DNA of 9,823 nucleotides, taken from positions 1 through 9,823 of the forward strand of contig JABUUJ010000035.1 of NCBI GenBank assembly GCA_021443235.1. Direction: 5' to 3'. The notes under the pieces are model-generated. The model was not told where the DNA came from. It did not search any database and saw nothing but the letters and a program-made list of their open reading frames with translations. Of this stretch, positions 5,776 to 9,823 are shown piece by piece; within the stretch, counting starts at the first letter, position 1; every line of letters starts with the position of its first letter. Made by a program: the position numbers and the translations under genes. This stretch comes from Muribaculaceae bacterium (lineage in GTDB: Bacteria; Bacteroidota; Bacteroidia; Bacteroidales; Muribaculaceae).

Positions 5776-7404
5776 TTACTTAACGACCTTTGCAGTAGAG
5801 GTCTTGCCGTTGCTGTAGGTGGTAACCACCATGTTGATGCCCTCAAACGGAGCGTCGGCAACCTGGCCCAGAGCGTTGACATACTTCACGCTCTTAACCT
5901 CGGCGCCAGCGTTGATGTCGTCGATGCCGGTGGGCTTTTCTTGCTGCTGCTTAATGTGATAGGTGAGTGTGCGCACGCCCTGCAGTGTAACCACTACGTC
6001 GCCCTCGCGATAAACGGGAGCGGGCTCGTCCTCGTTAAGGCTGAGCTCTGAGCCAGTAGCGGGATAGGGATCAACCGAGAGAGTCAGTTCGGTTTCGTTC
6101 TGGTAGTCGGGCTCGCCGTAGGTGACATCCTCAAGGCTTGCTGTGATCCAGTCGGGGCAAGAAACTATCATGTATTCCTGTCCGCGCGAAGCATAGATGC
6201 TCGAGATTGTGTCGCCACCCTCGCTGGGCATCTCGATGTAGCCAGTCTCGGTGGTGTAGAGGTAGTTGAGGAACGGGCGCTCCATCTCAAGGAATACCGA
6301 GGGAGCAGCCTTGCGGTCTTTCAGAGCAGTAATGATGTTGTTCATGCCAGTCCATGTCTGCTCCTCGCCATTAACCTTGAGGATGTAGCCCAGCTCGCCT
6401 TGTCCCTCGTCAAAGTAGTCGATTGAGCTGTAGCCGGTGAACTCGGTCACTGCGTCGCTGTCATAGCCGGTGAATGCCACGAGGATGGGGCAGTCGATGG
6501 TAACAGGGTCGGCAAAGTTGAAGACCATCATGCCTGTGTATTTGCCTGCCGAAGTGGTGCTAAACTTGGTGGCATCGCTGAGCAGAGCGTTGTTGACATT
6601 GACAGTCGCTGTGGCGATAACGCGGCCGGGAGCAACGCTTGTGGGAACATCGTCAACATAGGCTGGGATAGCGTCAAGGGCGTAGATGGTCACCTTGAAC
6701 TCGGCTGTGGCATCGTCGCCTGCCATGACCATGTTGGTGAAGCGCACGCCAGCCGCATGCACGATGTAGGGTTTTTGGGGAGCCTCAAAGGCGGTGCCAA
6801 GGCCAATGTAGCCCTGGTTGTTTTTGCCAAACAGAGCGCCTTTGCTTGTGCCCAGCGAGTAGGTGTAGGTGCCGCTGGTCTTGCTGCCGTCGCGGTTGCT
6901 GCTGGCGGCAAAGAACTTGCTCGACGACCACACATGGCGGTTGTCATAGCCAATGTATTCCTTGCCAGGATAGCTGGGCGAGGAGGTGAGGTTGCTTATT
7001 GACTTCACACTCTTGCTGCTGACGCCCGCCAGCTGATAGGTGGCTTCTGCTCCGGCATCGTCGGTGGCTGTGAGCGATGGAGCCTTGCAAGAGTTCTCGA
7101 GCATTGTAAACTCAATGTCGGTGGTGGTGGCTGTTTTCTCGATAATTGAGAAGGTCGCGGGGTTTTGAGCCCAGTAGGTCCAATTATAGGCTGTCGCGCC
7201 AGTCGATGCGTTGGTGAACTTCACTGTCTCATAGCGGTCAACCCACAGGTAGGGGGCAATCCATCCGGTCACGCTTGGGCTACCTTCGGTGGTATAGTAA
7301 GACGAATAGACCGCGCCTTGTGGGCGGTAATAGTAGGCTGTTGGCTGAGCCAGGGCACATACGCTGGTTGCGACAAGCGCAAATGCGAGTAAAAATTTCT
7401 TCAT
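5776..7404 (-). CDS. Secreted protein with PKD-like, BACON-like and type IX-like C-terminal sorting domains
   Basis: A 542-residue exported protein of unknown specific function. The signal peptide is clear (MKKFLLAFALVATSVCALAQ, cleavage after Q20). Residues about 50-125 look like a PKD-type beta domain (VKFTNASTGATAYNWTYW, then a 'SLTATDDAG' strand). Residues 130-380 hold a large region I do not recognise, with many Ser, Thr, Tyr and Gly. Residues about 385-487 fit a BACON-like fold (GYIEMPSEGGDTISS, then CPDWITASL, then LTLSVDPYP, ending TYHIKQQQ). Residues 495-542 (VKSVKYVNALGQ, then PFEGINMVVTTYSNGK and a final AKVVK) resemble the T9SS type A-like sorting domain of Bacteroidales. Inferred location is the cell surface or the medium via the type IX secretion system. 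No T9SS component is nearby. It is flanked by its own promoter and terminator, so it is monocistronic. It could instead be a surface-anchored adhesin or a glycan-binding protein. Confidence 0.82.
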   Translation of the reverse strand: MKKFLLAFALVATSVCALAQPTAYYYRPQGAVYSSYYTTEGSPSVTGWIAPYLWVDRYETVKFTNASTGATAYNWTYWAQNPATFSIIEKTATTTDIEFTMLENSCKAPSLTATDDAGAEATYQLAGVSSKSVKSISNLTSSPSYPGKEYIGYDNRHVWSSSKFFAASSNRDGSKTSGTYTYSLGTSKGALFGKNNQGYIGLGTAFEAPQKPYIVHAAGVRFTNMVMAGDDATAEFKVTIYALDAIPAYVDDVPTSVAPGRVIATATVNVNNALLSDATKFSTTSAGKYTGMMVFNFADPVTIDCPILVAFTGYDSDAVTEFTGYSSIDYFDEGQGELGYILKVNGEEQTWTGMNNIITALKDRKAAPSVFLEMERPFLNYLYTTETGYIEMPSEGGDTISSIYASRGQEYMIVSCPDWITASLEDVTYGEPDYQNETELTLSVDPYPATGSELSLNEDEPAPVYREGDVVVTLQGVRTLTYHIKQQQEKPTGIDDINAGAEVKSVKYVNALGQVADAPFEGINMVVTTYSNGKTSTAKVVK

Positions 7405-7452
7405 AAAAAAGAGTTTTAAATTTTTAAATTAAGGTTATCTATAAAATTTGGG

Positions 7453-7484
7453 CAAAGTTAAGCATTTGTGTTCAAAAATACAAA
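7453..7484 (-). promoter_or_regulatory. Bacteroidetes housekeeping promoter of the secreted-protein gene
   Basis: On the - strand a -33 TTTG (7481-7484) and a -7 TAACTTTG (7453-7460) are separated by 20 bases, matching TTTG-N19-21-TAnnTTTG. The predicted start is near 7444-7448, giving an AT-rich leader of about 40 bases with no Shine-Dalgarno before the ATG at 7402-7404. Confidence 0.72.
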
Positions 7485-7533
7485 ACATTCATTGATTTTG
7501 TGGCAATTGAGACAGGGCCGATGCCACGATTAC

Positions 7534-8082
7534 TCACTTTTGCCACAGCACTTCGGGGGTGCCTGCCTGCACGTTGAGCCAGCGCGAGAGCACAAAGAAG
7601 AAGTCGCTCAGGCGGTTGATGTAGCGCAGTGCGAGCGGGTTGACCGCCGCATTGTGGCTCAAGGTGATGATGCGGCGCTCGGCTCGGCGCGCCACGGTGC
7701 GGCACACGTCGGCATGGGCGGCGGCCGGGCAGCCTCCGGGCAGCACGAAGCTCTTCATGGGCGGCAAGTTCTCTTGCATGATGTCGATGCGATTCTCGAG
7801 CGCGCGCACGTTGTCGTCGCCGAGCCCATACACGGGGCTTTTCTCGTCGGCATCCTCGGTGGCGAGGTATGCCCCCAGGCTAAACAGCTGGTTTTGAATG
7901 TTGAAAATCATGTCGCGGGAAGCTTGGTCGCAGTTGCCGAGCAAGGTGGCGAGCACGCCGATGTGCGAGTTTAGCTCGTCGATGGTGCCGTAAGCCTCGA
8001 CACGCATGCAGTCTTTGTCGACACGCTGTCCGCCCACGAGTGCGGTGGTGCCTTTGTCGCCAGTGAGTGTATATACTTTCAT
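7534..8082 (-). CDS. PduO-type cob(I)alamin adenosyltransferase
   Basis: A 182-residue cytosolic enzyme, the usual length for a single-domain PduO-type adenosyltransferase (EC 2.5.1.17). It transfers the 5'-deoxyadenosyl group of ATP to cob(I)alamin or its precursors to make coenzyme B12. The ATP-binding N-terminal motif TGDKGTTAL (7-15) and the signatures RVEAYGTIDELNS (27-39), FVLPGG (112-117), H123, R128 and RRAER (132-136) are all present. Residues D35, F112 and R128 fall at the same numbers as the salt-bridge and active-site residues known in Lactobacillus reuteri PduO, so the enzyme looks intact. It lies 26 bases downstream of the LOG gene on the same strand, probably in one transcript. 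No cobalamin riboswitch is visible upstream. The likely client in Bacteroidales is methylmalonyl-CoA mutase, which is inference. Confidence 0.93.
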   Translation of the reverse strand: MKVYTLTGDKGTTALVGGQRVDKDCMRVEAYGTIDELNSHIGVLATLLGNCDQASRDMIFNIQNQLFSLGAYLATEDADEKSPVYGLGDDNVRALENRIDIMQENLPPMKSFVLPGGCPAAAHADVCRTVARRAERRIITLSHNAAVNPLALRYINRLSDFFFVLSRWLNVQAGTPEVLWQK

Positions 8083-8108
8083 AATGTGTTGATGGGGTGG
8101 GGTGTTTG

Positions 8109-8657
8109 TTATTGTTGGCGAGATGCTATCTCGTTGAGAATCTCTATCATGTGGGGGATGTTGCTTGCCACGAGCGAGAGCGCGGTGAAGTCAATGCCTC
8201 GCGAGAAGGGCGACTGCGTGGTGACGCGCATCTGCTCCACCATGTTGTCGTACATGCCGTTGAGGTTCATCACCACCACGCGGCGCGGGCTCTTGTCAAC
8301 GCTGATGTGCGACACAGTGGCGATCCACTCGTCGATGGTGCCCAGGCCACCGGGCAGCACCACGAAGACCTCGCCGCGGCTGTACATCTCGGCCTTGCGG
8401 TCGTTGAGGTCGCGGGTGAAAATCACCTCGTCGACAACCGGGTCGAGGCGGTGCCTGAAAAACTCGGGCAGCACGCCCACCACATGCGCGCCGCTATCGT
8501 GCGCCGCTTGTGCCACGACGTGCATCAGTCCGGCGTTAGCGCCGCCATAAACGAGCGTGTGGCCGTTGCGGCCTATCCACTGCCCCAACTCGCGTGCGAT
8601 GCTTGCTATGTTTTCGCCCAGCCCTTCGACCGAGGCGCAATATACTGCGATGTTCAT
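8109..8657 (-). CDS. TIGR00730/LOG family Rossmann-fold phosphoribohydrolase
   Basis: A 182-residue cytosolic protein of the LOG (lonely guy)/TIGR00730 family. Family signatures in order are an N-terminal Rossmann strand (NIAVYCAS, 2-9), LVYGGANAGLM (35-45), a GVLPEFF segment (61-67), DRKAEM (86-91) and the nucleotide-binding PGGLGTIDE (102-110). Characterised members cleave the N-glycosidic bond of nucleoside 5'-monophosphates (cytokinin riboside phosphates, AMP) to a free base and ribose 5-phosphate. The natural substrate here is unknown. Start ATG at 8655-8657 follows an A/T-rich repeated leader without a Shine-Dalgarno. It precedes the cobalamin adenosyltransferase by 26 bases, and the two are likely co-transcribed. 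Confidence 0.92.
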   Translation of the reverse strand: MNIAVYCASVEGLGENIASIARELGQWIGRNGHTLVYGGANAGLMHVVAQAAHDSGAHVVGVLPEFFRHRLDPVVDEVIFTRDLNDRKAEMYSRGEVFVVLPGGLGTIDEWIATVSHISVDKSPRRVVVMNLNGMYDNMVEQMRVTTQSPFSRGIDFTALSLVASNIPHMIEILNEIASRQQ

Positions 8658-8674
8658 GCTGTTTTAAAGTTTAA

Positions 8675-8702
8675 AGTTTATTGTTTAGAGTTTATTGTTT
8701 AG
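8675..8702. repeat. Two perfect 14-base tandem repeats in the LOG leader
   Basis: AGTTTATTGTTTAG occurs at 8675-8688 and again, immediately adjacent, at 8689-8702. A related partial copy (AAAGTTTAA) lies just before at 8666-8674. On the - strand this is the A-rich leader just upstream of the LOG start codon. Confidence 0.8.
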
Positions 8703-8705
8703 GGG

Positions 8706-8779
8706 GGCTTCGCATAGACGCTTAGGCGCGTAGTCGCTTAGACGGATAATTGTGAAGCGAGCTCGGCGAAGCCAATTAT
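8706..8779. repeat. Nested inverted and direct repeats between birA and the LOG gene
   Basis: Three structures overlap. GGCTTCGC (8706-8713) is the exact reverse complement of GCGAAGCC (8766-8773). ATAATTG (8746-8752) pairs with CAATTAT (8773-8779) around a 20-base interior that contains the 8-base palindrome CGAGCTCG (8758-8765). CGCTTAG is directly repeated at 8719-8725 and 8735-8741. The block starts 11 bases after the end of birA. It could act as a processing or termination structure or be a small dispersed palindromic element. It has no typical T-tract terminator in either direction. Confidence 0.6.
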
Positions 8780-8789
8780 GCATTAAGAA

Positions 8790-9533
8790 TTAAAGAGCGG
8801 TGTCGTTGATGACGTGCCGCACTTGCTTGAAGGCGTAGCCTGTAATGGTGCCGTCGGGGGTGCGCAGCTGCAGGGTGCCGTCGGGCAACACGCTGTGGAT
8901 GCTTGCGTGGAAGCGGGTGCCGTCGGGTAGGGCAAAGGGGTGCGGCTGGCCGTCGTTGCGGTAGAGCATCTCAAGGAAGGTGCGGTGTAGCACCTCGCAC
9001 GATGCCGGTGTGAACTGCGTGAGGCGCTCAATCTCGTCGCACACCTCGTGCATAATCGCCTCTACATCGTGTTGCCTTCCAGTGATTCGCGCCAGCGACA
9101 CAGGGTTGGGCGCGTCGCTACGAAACTCCGTTTGGTTGATGTTGATGCCAGCGCCCACTATGCTGTAGCCTATGCTGCTGCCGGTGAGCAGATGCTCGAT
9201 GAGGATGCCGCACACCTTGCGGTCGTGGTGGTAGATATCGTTAGGCCACTTGACCACAAAACCTGGACTGTAACGGTTAAGCACCGAGGCAATTGCCACT
9301 GCCGCCGCCTCGCTGATGTAGAACTGCTCGCAGGGTTTGACCGCTACGTCTTTGAGTAGCATCGACATGGTGATGTTCTTGCCTGGCTCGGCTTCCCACG
9401 AGTTGCCCGTCTGGCCGCGTCCTGCCGTCTGGCTGTGGGTGTAAACCACTGTGGTGGCGGGCAGTAGTGTCGCCATGCGCTTGAGGTAGGTGTTGGTCGA
9501 TGCGGTCTCGTGCAGCAGGATGTATCGCGGCAT
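8790..9533 (-). CDS. birA: Biotin--[acetyl-CoA-carboxylase] ligase (monofunctional, no DNA-binding domain)
   Basis: A 247-residue cytosolic enzyme (EC 6.3.4.15) that makes biotinyl-5'-AMP and attaches biotin to a lysine of biotin carboxyl carrier proteins. Signatures are STN (12-14), TAGRGQTGNSW (36-46, the biotinyl-AMP loop), KWPND (95-99), KVCGILIE (106-113) and VGAGININ (126-133), followed by the small C-terminal SH3-like domain (about 200-245). The N-terminal winged helix of E. coli BirA is absent, so it cannot act as the biotin operon repressor in the classical way. In the loop, the residues equivalent to E. coli R118 and R119 are Q41 and T42. The ATG lies 3 bases after the tsaE stop, so the two genes form one transcript. 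Confidence 0.94.
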   Translation of the reverse strand: MPRYILLHETASTNTYLKRMATLLPATTVVYTHSQTAGRGQTGNSWEAEPGKNITMSMLLKDVAVKPCEQFYISEAAAVAIASVLNRYSPGFVVKWPNDIYHHDRKVCGILIEHLLTGSSIGYSIVGAGININQTEFRSDAPNPVSLARITGRQHDVEAIMHEVCDEIERLTQFTPASCEVLHRTFLEMLYRNDGQPHPFALPDGTRFHASIHSVLPDGTLQLRTPDGTITGYAFKQVRHVINDTAL

Positions 9534-9536
9534 GGC

Positions 9537-9823
9537 TCAGTCGTTGGGCAGTGTGAGTGTGAGGGTGCGGCTTTCGTCGGGCTCTACTGTCACTTGCACG
9601 GTTACGGTGTCGTCGGGCAGCAGGTTCTCGATGCGCTCGGGCCACTCAATGAGGCAAATAGCGCCACAGTCGAAGTAGTCTTCCACGCCTATATCGACAG
9701 CCTCCTCCTCGTTTTCAAGGCGGTAGCAGTCAAAGTGATAGATGAGCTCGGCGGTGGTGTCGCTGCGATACTCGTTGATGATGGCAAACGATGGCGAGCC
9801 GGTGTTGTCGTCCTCCACGCCCA
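9537..9823 (-). CDS. tsaE: tRNA threonylcarbamoyladenosine biosynthesis ATPase TsaE (5'-truncated)
   Basis: The C-terminal 95 or so residues are visible; the N-terminus and its Walker A loop lie beyond the right edge of the window. The reading frame stays open to the last base, and the GTG at 9816-9818 is an internal valine rather than the start. Diagnostic segments are the [10 protein letters not shown] strand (the usual 'SPTF.i.neY'), YHFDCYRL (the conserved 'HxDxYRL'), DIGVEDYF and CLIEWPERI ('IEWpe'). Known role: an ATPase that works with TsaB and TsaD in t6A37 tRNA modification. It is coupled to birA downstream with a 3-base gap. Confidence 0.92.
   Translation of the reverse strand, partial: GVEDDNTGSPSFAIINEYRSDTTAELIYHFDCYRLENEEEAVDIGVEDYFDCGAICLIEWPERIENLLPDDTVTVQVTVEPDESRTLTLTLPND

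Noticed and set aside
7500..7527. GTGGCA/TGCCAC inverted repeat just after the adenosyltransferase gene
   Set aside because: Only 6 bp with a 16-base loop and no T-tract on the - strand, so it is not called a terminator, though it is the only hairpin found there.
8097..8702. 201-residue open frame on the + strand opposite the LOG gene
   Set aside because: It is fully antisense to a well-supported enzyme gene with catalytic motifs; the His/Ala/Val-rich translation is typical of a shadow frame in GC-rich coding DNA.
8716..8745. CGTCTA motifs on the - strand upstream of the LOG gene, reminiscent of an ECF -10
   Set aside because: No AACTT-like -35 element lies 15-17 bases upstream; the motifs belong to the CGCTTAG repeat.
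7405..8800. Possible cobalamin riboswitch near the adenosyltransferase
   Set aside because: The gaps (26, 129 and 132 bases) are too short or lack B12-box-like sequence; none seen.

Overview
The window looks like chromosome from a Bacteroidales bacterium, most likely a gut Muribaculaceae- or Prevotellaceae-type lineage. Four things point there. Two promoters carry the phylum-specific -7 element TAnnTTTG. Most start codons lack a Shine-Dalgarno sequence and follow AT-rich leaders. One secreted protein combines a PKD-like region, a BACON-like domain and a type IX-like C-terminal sorting domain. A receptor has the CarboxypepD_reg-plug-barrel layout. No tRNA, rRNA, transposase, prophage gene or CRISPR array was seen.

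Layout. On the + strand are the C-terminal part of an AGCS-family sodium:amino-acid symporter, cut by the window edge (1-650), and a CPA2/KefB-type cation:proton antiporter (710-2278). A nested hairpin between convergent genes (2295-2353) separates them from the rest, which is all on the - strand. Read in transcription order from the right edge, the - strand carries: tsaE (cut by the window edge) and birA, 3 bases apart; a 132-base repeat-rich gap; a TIGR00730/LOG phosphoribohydrolase and a PduO-type cobalamin adenosyltransferase, 26 bases apart; a secreted 542-residue PKD/BACON/sorting-domain protein with its own promoter and terminator; a small acidic DUF2795 protein with its own promoter; two small AT-rich genes, one DUF3791-like, ending in a terminator; and a 775-residue TonB-dependent-receptor-like outer membrane protein behind a putative ECF-sigma promoter.

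How the parts relate. Most genes are ordinary housekeeping or envelope functions: ion-coupled transport, tRNA t6A synthesis, biotinylation, B12 cofactor activation and outer-membrane uptake or secretion. The least ordinary parts are the AT-rich DUF3791-like pair, which lacks the DUF3990 partner I would expect beside it; the sigma-E-like promoter (GCAACTT, 16 bases, GTCTAAT) in front of the receptor; and the clustered direct and inverted repeats between birA and the LOG gene.

There is no gene-free stretch over 300 bases. The largest gaps are 5577-5775 (a promoter and a terminator), 4683-4825 (a promoter and a terminator), 8658-8789 (repeats) and 7405-7533 (a promoter). I do not see a clearly new multi-gene system. 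The candidates below are regulatory or small-gene observations.
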